64,000 nucleotides of DNA from Tanytarsus gracilentus (taxonomy: Eukaryota; Arthropoda; Insecta; Diptera; Chironomidae), in contig JAXRKN010000044.1 in NCBI GenBank assembly GCA_038502055.1, positions 239,501-303,500 of the forward strand. Reading direction: 5' to 3'. The notes beneath the pieces were generated by a model. That model worked only from the letters and a program-made list of their open reading frames with translations. It did no database searches and had not been told where the DNA came from. Positions 1 to 11,090 of the stretch are shown here, piece after piece. The stretch's first letter is position 1; every line of letters starts with the position of its first letter. A program made the position numbers and the translations under genes.

Positions 1-1549
1 CAAGTTGATTTTCGTGTTAGCAGACGATAAAACTACAAATGAGGAAATTCATGCAATGCAATGATGCTTTAAACTTTTCGCATTTTCCCACCCTGTAAAG
101 TTGTGTCGCAAATTAAATGTGGTTTAGTAACGGCAAAGGTAAAAAAGGAACGAAAATGTTCAAAGAAGTTAAAGGCGAACCGTAATTACATAGCAAGATT
201 TTTTTTGCACAATTTCTCATTTTTATCCTTTTATAAAACTTTTGAATGTTTCCTTCTTCTTATGTTAATTGAACTAGGTGTAATTATACTTTTTAGATGC
301 TATGAACGAAATTTTGTATTGAGTAATCTAAGAACGGAGCTTTTAGAATTGGCAACGTCGTTTGCAGACCCAACTTGTTTTTTGCAAAGTTAAGCTTAAA
401 GAGTATCGATTGATTGTTTTCACCTGAAGTGAAATTCGACTTTCCCATGCCACGCTCATAAAAACCGTTTCAATTACCCAACAATGCAATGAACATAACT
501 CAGCGAAATTGTAATTGTGACTGGATTATGCTCATTTAATATTCGTTTACGATGTGAGCACTGAAATGAATTTCAATATATATATATTGAATATTCCATA
601 AACATTTCGAGGTGATATGAAATGACGGAATATTGTCAACATATCGCAGAGCACTCCGTCTCAAAATTTTATGTTTTACGTCATAAAGTTTTGAAACTCA
701 ACTAAATAATCCATGAATGGATGGAAAAGGAGAAAAAGGTTATCGATTTTGTGTGATAAGGAGGAGGCAAGAAATATGTTTATGCATTAAATTACGTATT
801 TATATGAATGGAGACGAAAAGTCTCGGGCGGGATGAGGAAAAAGATATGAGGGTAAAAGTTTATACTGTTTTCGTCAACTCGCTCTCTCCAATTTGACTC
901 TGAAGGTTTTCTTGACACTTTAATAGAAAAAATATTTAATATTTGGTAAAACTGCTGAAATATTTTTTTAAAGTTAATTTTTTTGTCAAATAATATTAAA
1001 TAAAACGATTCAAAATTATTTATTTTAATTAAATTTTAAAGCTCTTAAAAAAATCAACTAAAAAAGTTCAATAAAAAAAACTCCTTTCATAATTTTCAAT
1101 ATTCTCATTTGCCTTTTTGTTGTGTCCATCAAATAAAATAGCAAACATTCCATGTAAATTCAAAATTAAGCTAATGAAACAGTATCCGGTAAAATATACA
1201 TCACAATATTTTTATCGATTTTTCTACACGCTGTGAAAAGGAGGCTTTAGCATATTTTTAATATTGTTGTTGCTCTAAATGTGATTTCATTGGCCTGTGT
1301 GTGTGAATATGAAATGAAAAAACTATATATGCGAGGCTTTGTCTCACAGCAGTTCACAGCTGATATTTTCTATGTGAAAATTAAGCTTTTAAAAACATTG
1401 CATGAAGTTTATTTTGAGAACGAAAGTTGAATTGTTATTGAAATTATATCCTGTTGGACCTTGAAGCATTCTCAAAGCACGTCATGTATCTCATAGAGAA
1501 CTCAGAAATATTCTCAGTTAAAAATAAGATAGTTACATATACTTGATAG
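1..1549. other. Intergenic, no gene recognised
   Basis: AT-rich non-coding sequence. Reading frames here are short, low-complexity and lack homology I recognise. The only patterned item is a TATATAT at 1324-1330 with a TCACAG/CAGTTC stretch about 25 bp downstream, which resembles a core promoter but leads to no convincing open frame. Confidence 0.5.
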
Positions 1550-1550
1550 T

Positions 1551-2056
1551 TTCCCTGTGGGCCCACGTGGGGTAAATTATAGTTTTTTTATAACCAAGGG
1601 CGAAGCCACTTAAACTTTAAAATTATTCTAGAGAAAATCTCATTTTCCTTCAAATTAAAAGGAGGGCATCACCCCTAAAACCTTAAAAAGGATCAAGGGC
1701 CTTTAACCGAAAAAATTTTGACTGTAAACTGATAGCGTTTAAAGGCAAAGTCATTTTTACTTGATGCGTGTTTGAGGGCAAAGCACTTTTTCTTTTACAT
1801 TGATTGCGGGCGAACCCCTTTTTAATCTATTTTTTGTTTCAGGATGAAGCCCCTTGTACTTAAAAAAATTCTTTTTAAAAAAAAAAAGAAACCGAAAAAA
1901 TTATATTAAAGTTTATCCTTGTTTAATAAAAATCGTAAATTTCTTAATATTTATGTGTTAAAAGTTCATTTAGTAGAGTTATGTGTCCCTTGATCGTTAC
2001 AAGCTCTGTGTGTACCCTATGGTATTTTACCCCACGCGAGAACCCAAAGTTCCCAC
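1551..2056. repeat. Foldback/MITE-like element with inverted ends
   Basis: The left end (about 1551-1580) contains CACGTGGGGTAAA and the right end (about 2024-2050) contains TTTACCCCACGCG, its near reverse complement. The interior holds several degenerate repeats of a GGGCGAAGCCCCTT-like word spaced 50-100 bp apart (about 1599, 1660, 1770, 1808, 1850). Inverted ends without a coding frame suggest a non-autonomous transposable element, but no target duplication was identified. Confidence 0.45.
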
Positions 2057-3190
2057 CTTTTCTTTATTATTGTCGGCTTTTGGGTGATATAATCAAAGAA
2101 AAAAATTAAAACTTTGAGAGTTTCTAGAGCCGGGACGGTGGGTTAGCGCGCCGTAATTTTTGTTAATTTGATTTTCGAATGACCTAAACTACGAGAATCA
2201 GCAAAAATAAATTATGAAGTTTTGAGTTCTTAATTATTAAATTCAAAAATGACTAATTGATTTATCAAAAAATTACCAATCACCTAATTGATTTTTCTCG
2301 ATAATCTCACAAAAGTGTTGCCTCAAAAAAATAATCAATGTTTATTTGCCTATGAAAATTAGATTCTCAGTAATTACAACATGCATGCCATGCTCACTTG
2401 ACTAATTTTCTCTCACACATCGAAGAGATAATCGTGTAACATTAATAAATCAATTGATTGATTATCAAATTTACCTGATTTTGTACATTTATTGTGAGAA
2501 GTTCCGCACTAGCATGTAGAAGTATATGTAGAAAATAGATGATTATTTGGTGCATTTTTATCTTCATTATGTTTCACTATATTTTTTATTATTTTTATTA
2601 TTCACTATCACTTTTTATTTTATAACTCGAGAGCTTTATTTGAATTATATTTTTTTCTTATACGTTTTATCTTATTTTCGACATATTTTGTATTTTGCAT
2701 CGAATTTAACTTTTGCTCTTTACTTGCATCACATTATTTTGTTTAAATATTTAACTATGCTCGCATATTATTCACTTTATGCCACAATTTTTGACTTGTT
2801 TGGTCACACGCACCACAACAAATGACTTCAAATACACTATGTCGTCCGTAAATAATCGCAAACACAAGATTTTTCGCGAATTATAAATAAAAAAGTTGAA
2901 ATCGAGAAGAATAAATTTATCCGTCTTATCTTGGCAAGAGCTATTTTTGTAATGATGACTGAACAGCCGGACTTATGTTGACTGAACAACATGAACCTTA
3001 TAACAGCGAAACATTATAAAAGATAATGTTGAGGGTTCATCGAAAATGCCCAAACGAATTGAAGCATAAAATGCCCAACTCACCCTCACAGGAAGAAATA
3101 AAAACTAAAAGCTTTTTTTTTGAGAGATGAGCGAATCGATTTAAGTTAACTCACAAAATTATTTATGTGCTCAGTTCCTCGCCAACCATC
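2057..3190. other. Intergenic / 5' flank of the serine protease
   Basis: AT-rich non-coding sequence. A TATAAAAG at about 3015 lies upstream of the protease start and could be its TATA box, with a 5' leader of roughly 150 nt. A GC-richer spot at 2126-2150 shares a 13-bp word (GGGACGGTGGGTT) with 22811-22823. No coding frame is supported. Confidence 0.35.
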
Positions 3191-4825
3191 ATGAAGATTG
3201 TAAGAAAAATATTTTTGTTTTTTTCACTCATCATCATCGCCACGCTGACACTTGACCTCGTGGATGCCCAAAGTAAATTTTTGACAATTCTCTTATCATT
3301 GTTGTAAAAAATTTTTATAGCTTGTACGGATGGTAAAACTGGTATGCCGGGTGAGTGCAAGGCAATTACTCAATGTCCCGAAAAATTGAACCGCTATCAA
3401 AAGTTCAAAGAAATGCCGACACTTTGCGATCAAAGACTGAGAACTGTCTGTTGTCCTTTGATAATTACAGCAGTGTCAACCACAACAACAACAACAACTT
3501 CATCCCCGCTTAGGGTCAGTGCCAGAGGTGAGTAATAATCAAATGTTTATAACGATTATTCGGGGAATTCCATAACATCTTCAGAGTGTCGGAATTATGC
3601 GTCACGTTTTGACGAAAAAATTGTACTACCAAGTTTAAGTCTCGGTGATACCAAGATTTATGTGCCTGCAAGAAGATGCCCTCATGAAGTTTTATCATTA
3701 ATTGTTGGTGAGGTTTAATTGAACTTTAAGTTATTTTTTAAAAATTAACAAAAATGCTCAAGGTGGTGAACTTGCTAAGGAGAAAGAATTTCCACACATG
3801 GCGCTCATTGGATTTGGAGAAGGAAATCCTTCTGGTTAGTTCATTTTATGATTAATTTCATTGTAATAAGAGCATTCATTTTAGATTATGCCTGTGGAGG
3901 ATCTTTGATATCCGACCAATGGATTCTTTCGGTAGACAAAAAATTTTAGATTTTTAAAAAATTATTTAATTTATAATTGAAAATATTAGGCCGCCCATTG
4001 CGTAAACTCTCGCTCAGGCCCTGCAAATTTTGCTAAACTCGGAAACGTTGTGAGATTTCGAGAAAATGAAAACACTTACACTTACAACATTGTCGAGCGA
4101 ATTCCCCATCCAAATTACTCAAGAAAACACGCCGATAATGACATTTCATTGCTCAAATTAGAAAAGCGTGTGGAAATTAATGACTACGTTATTCCAATAT
4201 GTTTGCCTCAAAGCGAAGTTATGACCACAAGAAAAGCTATCGCCAGTGGTTGGGGTAAAACGGGATATTCAGATAATGTTAGTGAATCTTTGATGAAAGT
4301 TGTCATTGATTATTTCGATAAACCAACATGTGAAGACACTTATATGTATTCTGGGAAACTTGCGTCAGGCTCAATTGATTGGGATCGCATGCTTTGCGCT
4401 GGTTCAACAAATAAAACTGGTGATACGGTAAATTTTAAATTTTAAAAGAGTTTAAATTAACTTTTAATAATTTTTAGTGCAATGGTGATTCGGGAGGGCC
4501 AATTCAGATTTTTAATAAGGAACCTGGTGTGTCTTGCATGTACACAATTGTTGGAGTTACTTCATTTGGTTTGACTTATTGTGGACAGCCAGGAGTGCCA
4601 GGTAAAATTTTAATGGGGTTGGATACTTGGAATATTTATATTCGACACATCCATAGAATTTTAAAAAACATCCCGCATTTGAATATTGAAAGTATACAAT
4701 CCTATGCCTTTTTTAATAACAAATTGAAATTTTCTCTAAACACATTGTTATCGTTTTCAGCAATTTATACTAAAGTACATTTTTACCTCGATTGGATCGA
4801 ATCTACTGTTTGGCCAAATCAATAA
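3191..4825 (+). CDS. CLIP-domain serine protease, CLIPC/snake-like, 8 exons
   Basis: Secreted trypsin-like protease of the type that works in haemolymph cascades (melanisation, Toll activation or development). Rebuilt exons: 3191-3272, 3321-3527, 3585-3707, 3763-3834, 3885-3931, 3990-4427, 4478-4601, 4761-4825, giving 385 residues in frame. A signal peptide covers about residues 1-26. A six-Cys CLIP domain follows (about 28-80, ending in VCCP), then a Thr-rich linker. The activation site reads Leu-Ile-Val-Gly-Gly; cleavage after Leu rather than Arg/Lys is the mark of the CLIPC subfamily. The catalytic triad is complete: His in AAHC, Asp in DNDISLL, Ser in GDSGGP. An AATAAA lies about 50 bp after the stop. 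The exact orthologue is not assigned. Confidence 0.88.
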
Positions 4826-5293
4826 TTTCATGCTAGATTTTTGTTTTACTCTCGCATGATGCATAAAACTTTTCATGTCAATAAAATTCGCAGAAAAAAT
4901 TTGTTATGCAGAAAGTTTGATAATAATTAAAAGTTTTCAGTTACGAAATTAAATGATTTTAAAATTGTTTTGGGACTCTAAATAAACGTCTCGCTAGCAG
5001 ACGTATAGGAAAACTAGAAAATCTTCACTAACATGAGAATTAAGGTGTGTTTGCAAACTTTTGAAAGCTTCGTATAATTACTCTTTTTCAAACTTTATCG
5101 GTCTCATGATGGTGAGTTGTAGTGCACTTCGAAGTTTTAGATGAAGAGTAATTAACATCTTTAAAATTATTCAATTTGGTACAAATTATTTTCAGGGTGG
5201 TTGAATTAGTATGCACTTTTTAGAGTGGGTAGTTTTTGCGTGGAAAATTTTATTAAACTTTAATTTTTGATAATTTACAACACATGCCCGTGA
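4826..5293. other. Convergent intergenic, no gene
   Basis: Spacer between the 3' ends of the protease and the minus-strand LRR gene. It holds an AATAAA near 4878 and nothing else recognisable. Confidence 0.5.
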
Positions 5294-6556
5294 TCAAAAA
5301 AGTTGTGTAACATTGCAAATAAATCGATCATTATAGTTGTTGTAGATAATCCTGATTTTCTGTTTCGCCAAAAGGTTTGCAACCTGTTGTGTTCTATTGC
5401 ATGTCCATAATTTGGTAGTAAGTCCAATTAAATAAAGAGAAGGAATAAATTTTTTAACATTCTGGTATGATTGAAAATTGTTCACGTACAAATGCGATAG
5501 ACTTGTCAAATTCATGAAAGCTTTTGCCATAACTCTTGGATATTTCTGCTGATCAAAGATTGAAAGTGATCTTAAATTCTTTAATTTGTGAAGAGCTTTT
5601 TGTGTTGGCCTCACGTTATTACTCGTAATGTTCATATCCATTAAATTTTTCATATCTCGAATACAGAGAAAATTCGTCAATAAATTATTTTGAATATAAA
5701 GCCGACGCACAGACAAAGCCTCAATATTGGGACAGTTAAGTTTTCTGATAAAGTTATCCGAAAGATGGAGTGTGTCATCACCTCCATTACTAAAATTAAA
5801 ACTCGTCAATTTATTGTTGGTTATATCCATGTAACTTAAACCAAAGGATTGGAAACTCGTCAGCTTGTTATTACTAATTTTAAATGTTGAAATTTTATTT
5901 TGCATAGCAAACAAATCCAATGGTACATCCAACAGTTCATTGTCATCAAAATAAACGCCAGAAAGTAAAGGATTTTGTTTGAATAAATTTGAATCCAACG
6001 TGGTAAGTTTGTTAGAGCTTAAATCCAGCAGTGACAACTTTGGCAGGCTTATAAGTAAATTTGGATTCAATGACGTCATCAAGTTATTTCTGAGATAAAG
6101 TGAATTCAAATTTTTCAGTCCATCAAAAGCATTTAAATCAATCGTTGATATTGAATGGTTTGTAATTAGCAAACTCATAAGATTCGTGCATGCTTTGAAA
6201 GTTCCACTGGGTACGTTAGTCAGTAATCCATTTCTAATAATTGCACTTCCCAAGTTAATGCAATTTGTGAAACTTTCAGGTGAAATTTCTTGAATTCCAT
6301 TGTTCGAAATTGAAAAGAAAGAAATGTTCGGATAGTTAGGAAAAAGTGTTGTTGGAATTTTAGTCATTTTGGTGTCGAGTATCAGTAGATAAGTAACTGG
6401 ATATGATAAATTCCGGTTGGAGAGATTGAAAGGAGTTGATGATGATATTGTTTGGTCTTTAATATAACAAGATAAAGATGTAGATGAATCACAAGTAGTT
6501 TGTGCGCTTATTAAATGCATAAGCACAAAAAAAATTAAAAATTTAACCGCCATCAA
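5294..6556 (-). CDS. Secreted leucine-rich-repeat protein, single exon
   Basis: A 420-residue protein with an N-terminal signal peptide (MMAVKFLIFFVLMHLISAQ) and about a dozen degenerate leucine-rich repeats of the LxxLxLxxNxLxxL type across residues 50-370. Short Cys-containing caps lie at both ends. There is no C-terminal membrane segment or GPI signal, so it is probably a soluble extracellular protein. The second Met (residue 2) could equally be the start. A TATAAAA lies about 45 bp upstream. Such proteins in Diptera act in haemolymph immunity, adhesion or matrix, but the sequence does not decide which. It is not obviously a paralogue of the LRR gene at 58.7 kb, which has a different, GPI-type C terminus. 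Confidence 0.75.
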   Translation of the reverse strand: MMAVKFLIFFVLMHLISAQTTCDSSTSLSCYIKDQTISSSTPFNLSNRNLSYPVTYLLILDTKMTKIPTTLFPNYPNISFFSISNNGIQEISPESFTNCINLGSAIIRNGLLTNVPSGTFKACTNLMSLLITNHSISTIDLNAFDGLKNLNSLYLRNNLMTSLNPNLLISLPKLSLLDLSSNKLTTLDSNLFKQNPLLSGVYFDDNELLDVPLDLFAMQNKISTFKISNNKLTSFQSFGLSYMDITNNKLTSFNFSNGGDDTLHLSDNFIRKLNCPNIEALSVRRLYIQNNLLTNFLCIRDMKNLMDMNITSNNVRPTQKALHKLKNLRSLSIFDQQKYPRVMAKAFMNLTSLSHLYVNNFQSYQNVKKFIPSLYLIGLTTKLWTCNRTQQVANLLAKQKIRIIYNNYNDRFICNVTQLF

Positions 6557-6570
6557 TGAAAGTTGAACTT

Positions 6571-6607
6571 AAACTGTTAGCGGTAAAAAAAATCACTCAA
6601 TTTTATA
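6571..6607 (-). promoter_or_regulatory. TATA core promoter of the LRR gene
   Basis: On the minus strand a TATAAAA (6601-6607) lies about 45-50 bp upstream of the LRR start codon, placing the likely transcription start near 6571-6575. The assignment rests on spacing and motif only. Confidence 0.45.
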
Positions 6608-6774
6608 GAAAATTTTATTAATCGACATTTGATTTGGTTACATTAATTTAGCTTAAAAATAATTGCGATAATTATTTCCTTTGCTTTTAATTTTTTTTAA
6701 GAGTTCTAAAACATTTGTAACGTTTTGATGTTTATAAACAAAGAAAACGATAAGAAAATTTTGATTGAAAAAAA

Positions 6775-7746
6775 ATGTTTTTAAGAAAGATTTTAATACT
6801 CTTTATTGCTTGTGGGTGTTTAGAGCTAAGCTCAGCATGGTAAGAAAGTGAATGCAATTAAAAAAATTGTAAATGATAAAAAAATTTAACGATAATTAAA
6901 AATTATATTTACTTATTAGTGCTGATTTCAATCCATCAATTAGTCAATGTCGGGACATTTTTAATGTTTTTCATAGCTGCGCATCACAATTTTTAGAAGT
7001 ATCAATGGATCATGCAAATCCTTTCACTGTGTGTACAAACGAATCTTCTTATCGTACGTACATTAATATGAAAGACTTTTTCAATCTACTCTCAACTACG
7101 AGTGATCCAAAGAACAACAACATCATATGCAGTGATGAATATCTCAATAAAAACCAACAATCTGTAATTCTAACGATTCTAAATACTGCAAATGAAATTT
7201 GGGAGTCAGCTAATTGTGACGATTGTTATAATGGTTCAGCATCAGCTAAAAATCAAACATTTTCTGATCATACAATTGAGTTGCAGAAGATACATGCTAA
7301 CTATTCAAACTGTACTAGAACGAGTAAAGACATTTGTCAAAACTGTCAGCACATCTATCTGGAATTGAACACCGAATTTGACCATCAAAAAAAGATGAAT
7401 GCAGACAAAATTTGCTTTGACTTGGAAGATATAGTGAGACTTTTCTCTAATGACACATATTTAGGACAATTTATTTGAATTCTAATTTTAGATGAACAAA
7501 ACAAGACAAGAGTGGTCGGGAATTTATAAATGCTGCAAGGACAAAAAGGATTCATTAACGGCATTCTTCAGCCTGTTCTCAACAGTTATACTTATTGCTG
7601 TGGTTTTCTATGGAGTTGTCTACATTACTGGCTTGCGCTATCCAGCGACTGATTTGCTTGATGCTCAACAAATTTCCTCCAACTCCACTGTAATTCCATC
7701 CGTTAGAACAACACTTACTCCATCAAGCTCATCTGCTACATCATAA
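6775..7746 (+). CDS. Ostm1: OSTM1 homologue, ClC-7 chloride/proton antiporter subunit
   Basis: OSTM1 is the heavily glycosylated type I membrane beta subunit that stabilises the lysosomal ClC-7 antiporter. Rebuilt exons: 6775-6839, 6920-7433, 7492-7746, giving 277 residues in frame. Residues 1-22 form a signal peptide. The lumenal part has many paired Cys residues, several N-glycosylation sites (NESS, NGSA, NQTF, NYSN) and the family signatures PFTVC, IWESANCDDC, and MNKTRQEWS next to a CC pair. The last signature is created exactly by splicing out the 58-bp intron 7434-7491, which supports that splice. One membrane segment follows (about AFFSLFSTVILIAVVFYGVV), then a short Ser/Thr-rich cytoplasmic tail. 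The C terminus is uncertain because a homopolymer-rich region and another coding-looking fragment follow. Confidence 0.8.
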
Positions 7747-7772
7747 TCATCTCAAAGACCATCGAAATTTAA

Positions 7773-7795
7773 ATAAAAAAAAAAAAATATTTAAA

Positions 7796-7893
<98 letters not shown>

Positions 7894-7914
7894 AAAAAAA
7901 AAAAAAAAAAAAAA
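7773..7914. repeat. Long poly(A) tract
   Basis: About 140 bp of nearly pure A, broken by a short TTTTATTTTTAAA and a CC. It sits right after the OSTM1 stop. Such a tract can be a retroposition tail, a slippage-expanded run or an assembly weak spot, and the length given is not reliable. Confidence 0.85.
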
Positions 7915-8012
7915 TCAAAGCAAACATTACTCATTAATGAAGAATCGGAAGATGATGAACCGATAATTAGGCCATCACCAATAAACCCGAATCTTATTCA
8001 GCTTGACCAGTA
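7915..8012 (+). other. Coding-looking tail fragment after poly(A), possible OSTM1 C-terminal exon
   Basis: A short open frame follows the poly(A) run and ends in TAA at about 8010-8012. It reads an acidic, dileucine-containing stretch (QTLLINEESEDDEP, then IIRPSPINPN and LIQLDQ). Its composition is that of a cytoplasmic membrane-protein tail and unlike the surrounding non-coding DNA. It may be an alternative last exon or an original OSTM1 C terminus cut off by the poly(A) expansion. No strong splice acceptor precedes it. Confidence 0.3.
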
Positions 8013-8397
8013 AAATTTTATTTAATATTCAGTGGTAATTAGAAATGAGCTGTGAAACATAATAAAAAAGAACTGAACAGATTGATCTGATCAAAAATTT
8101 AATATCCCCGAAATATTCTGTCATTTCTTCACTCTGATCTTTCAGGCACTGCTTATTAATTTCCCAGAGAGTAATAAGCGAACAGCGATCGTTAGGTTAG
8201 TGAGGTAGCAAAGTGTATGAGCGATTAACACAGGAGGGGTTTTGGGGGCGCCTGGACACCCCTCCAAAATGATCCTATCAATTCAATAAATCCAAGTACT
8301 TTGTCAATGAAATCACTTGTCTATATTCTTCAAAATTTATTTTCTCAAATTATTTTCCTTCTTCAAAAAGCTTTTTAAGGACGATTTCTCATAAAAG

Positions 8398-8770
8398 TGT
8401 TTTATTCCAAAAACATTTAATTTTGAAATTGTAAGAAGTTGAAAAAATAAAGTTTCCCTGCGTGGGACATGAAAACCGTTGGGGACGCAAATTTAAATAA
8501 AAGTATAGTTTTTGTATACAATTTTCTATTGAAAATACGTTGGGCCGAGATTTAAATTTTATTTGTATGAGAATTTTTTGAATTTTAACGGTAACATTTG
8601 GCATTTAGTAATATTTCGGGTAATTTTTCTGGGATCTTGTTCCGTTATTTAAATTTTAAAATTCTCGGTTTTATCAATTGTTCAAAAAGTATACTTTTAT
8701 TTAAATTTACGTACCCAACGGTTTTCATGTCCCACGCAGGATTTTTCTATGAAAATTAAGTTAACGGTAT
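8398..8770. repeat. Foldback element with ~55-bp well-matched arms
   Basis: 8455-8512 and 8686-8741 are inverted copies sharing CTGCGTGGGACATGAAAACC and the following AAATTTAAATAAAAGTATA with only a few mismatches. Weaker complementarity continues inward, to about 8600 and from about 8640. The frames inside are by-products of the AT-rich arms. Interpreted as a MITE or foldback transposon. Confidence 0.7.
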
Positions 8771-9880
8771 TTAAATTTAAAAAAATTTGTAACCTCAGTT
8801 TGAGGCCGCATTTTGCGGTTACGTATAAATTTTTAAACGTATAAGACGGCGGCCGCAAATAGGAGGTCGTAATGGAATGTATGGATAACTTTAAATGGGA
8901 TGTCACAGGTGCTTTAAAAACGATAGTCGTTAATGATGATCGGTACATACGGCAGCATAATTGAATAAAATCGACCTCATTAAATTCATCGAAATCATTT
9001 AAAAGTAGTGACAAGGTCAGTACCATATACAATCAATATCGGCAGCAATGCAACAAAAAAGAAAGACACGTAAGAATATACGAAAACAAATGCAATGAGG
9101 GAACTCGAAAAGCTGACCTTGACGAAGAAATTCATGAGGACAGTGGGAGAAAAATTGAAAGTGAACTATTTTTCTTGCTCGTTTAATTGGAGCAGGGAAA
9201 AAAAGAAATGAAATGTGATAAATTCATTAAATTATGCTGAACACAGGTTTAACCTTCACCAGTGAAAAATGCCTCGCAAGGGATCTTAATAAGTGGTGAA
9301 TGAATTTTTTAGTGATAAATTACCATAAATGTGAGCTGACAGCGTTAAAATGTGTCATAAGAAGTTTATGAGGTGTTGAAGGGCGATTAAGTCAGTGTAA
9401 GGGTTTGAGGAGAAAAATTATCATTAAAAAAGAACTTTTAAAAATATTTCAAAAAAATTGATTTAATTAATGGTTGTTTTACCACAAAAATTCTTAAAAG
9501 TACCTAGTATTTATTTTTCCAATTTTATTTTTTTATTCTCTCAAAAAAGCAAAAATTATGGAAAATTAAGTTCAAAAATCAAAAATCACCTTGAAAGCTC
9601 ACTTAATTTAGTCAAACTATTATGTCACTCAAGGGACTCGCGTAATCTCGCAAAATAATTCACCATGTAATTATGCAATTACCACAAAACTAGAGTATCA
9701 ACCGCATTGAATAATTCAATCGCGACTTTCCTTATTCAAAAAAAACGTAAACTTTCTTTCTATTTTCAACAAGAAACTCATACTTTATTTTTTATTTACA
9801 ACTTAACAGGATGAGAATCATTTTTTTAAATATTTACAAGTCATCACTTTTTTTAATCACCGAGCGTCTGGAAAAGCCTC
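8771..9880. other. Intergenic, no gene recognised
   Basis: Non-coding AT-rich sequence downstream of the first cuticle gene. No motif or frame is convincing. Confidence 0.5.
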
Positions 9881-11003
9881 TTAATATTGATAGTTGAAGT
9901 GTGGTGCGTTGACTGAAACATGAGCTGTGTGTTCAGCTGAGGTGTATTTAATTGGTTGAGCGACAACAGCCTTCAAAGGTGTGACTGAGTATTTGGCGAC
10001 TGGAGCGACATACTTCTCAACAACTGGTGCAGGTTGGATGTACTTTTGGACGACTGGATAAGCGACTTTTTGAACTGGTGTAACATATTGGTGTTGAACT
10101 GGAGCAGCAACATATTTTTGGACAACTGGGGTGGCATATTGAAGTGGGGCAACATATTTGTGTTGAACTGGAGCTGAGTATTGTTGGGTGTAGTGTTGTT
10201 GAGGAGCTGAGTATTGCTGAGCGTAATTTTGTTGAGGAGCTGAGTATTGTTGAGCATATTGTTGTTTGGGAGCTGAATAGTGTTGAACTGGAGCTGAGTA
10301 TTGTTGGGTGTAGTGTTGTTGAGGAGCTGAGTATTGTTGAGCATAATGTTGTTGAGGAGCTGAGGCAACGATCTTGGTGACTGGAGCAACAATCTTGGCA
10401 ACAGTTGGTTGGTGAGCGACGATTTTGTGTCCTTCAAGTGGTTCACGACGAACATTGGCTTGGAATCCATGGTGGTCATCAGCTGTGTATGAGACAACAC
10501 GGCGATATCTAGATAAAAAAAAATTAAAAACATTCTTAAAGTTTTATAATTTAAAACTCACCCATCAGCATCGATCAATGAGTATTCTCCTTGGATGGCA
10601 CCATTGTGGGCGACTTCATGTTGTTGCTTGATGTCTCCGGTGTGGTGATCATGAACATCATATTTGAATTCGTAGTTGGCTGGCTCTTCATGTTCGATGT
10701 GCTTAACGAGTGGCTGAACACTCTTGATAAGTGCTGGCTGGATGGTCTTAACAATAGCTGGTTGAATTTGTTTAATCACAGCTGGTGCAGAATAATGATG
10801 GTCATCATATTGGTTTGCATAATTGTTTGACTGGTAATAGTCGTTGTTATAGTGCTGAGCTGAAGCGACAGCCACTAAAGCGAACAATGCGATGAACTGT
10901 TGAATTATAAAATGTTAGAATTTCAGTTAAAATTTTGATGCTTTAAAAGTTTAATGCAATTTTTTTTCTAAATATTCAAATTTATTCTTACTTTTGATGC
11001 CAT
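9881..11003 (-). CDS. RR-2 cuticular protein with Gln/Tyr-rich repeat tail
   Basis: Structural protein of the chitinous cuticle. Rebuilt exons (minus): 11003-10992, 10896-10562, 10508-9881, giving 324 residues in frame. The tiny first exon codes only MASK, and splicing restores a signal peptide (residues 1-17), the usual first-intron position of insect cuticle genes. The chitin-binding Rebers-Riddiford RR-2 domain spans about residues 75-139 (EEPANYEFKYDVHD ... GFQANVRREP). The C-terminal half is low complexity: a run of QQHYxQQYSAP-type repeats, then PVVQKYV-type repeats. Frames on the opposite strand in this repeat region are shadows. A TATA box lies upstream at 11081-11090. Confidence 0.93.
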
Positions 11004-11054
11004 ATTGAATGAAGTAAATTTTTAGTTGTTACTTAGACGGTTGTAACGGTTGAA

Positions 11055-11090
11055 CTATGCTCCTTGCTTTAAATTTTATCGTTTTTATAG
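11055..11090 (-). promoter_or_regulatory. TATA promoter of the first cuticle gene
   Basis: CTATAAAAAC on the minus strand (11081-11090), with a likely start around 11055-11060, about 55 bp upstream of the ATG. Confidence 0.5.

Noticed and set aside
103..393. 96-codon frame at the left edge
   Set aside because: No ATG-based domain, codon use equals background, and the N terminus relies on a non-ATG start.
2547..2825. 92-codon Tyr/Phe/Leu-rich frame that looks like membrane helices
   Set aside because: Composition follows the AT-rich DNA (TTT/TAT codons); no promoter, no homology recognised.
10144..10380. Plus-strand frame with VEELSIVE repeats
   Set aside because: Antisense shadow of the Gln/Tyr repeat in the minus-strand cuticle gene.
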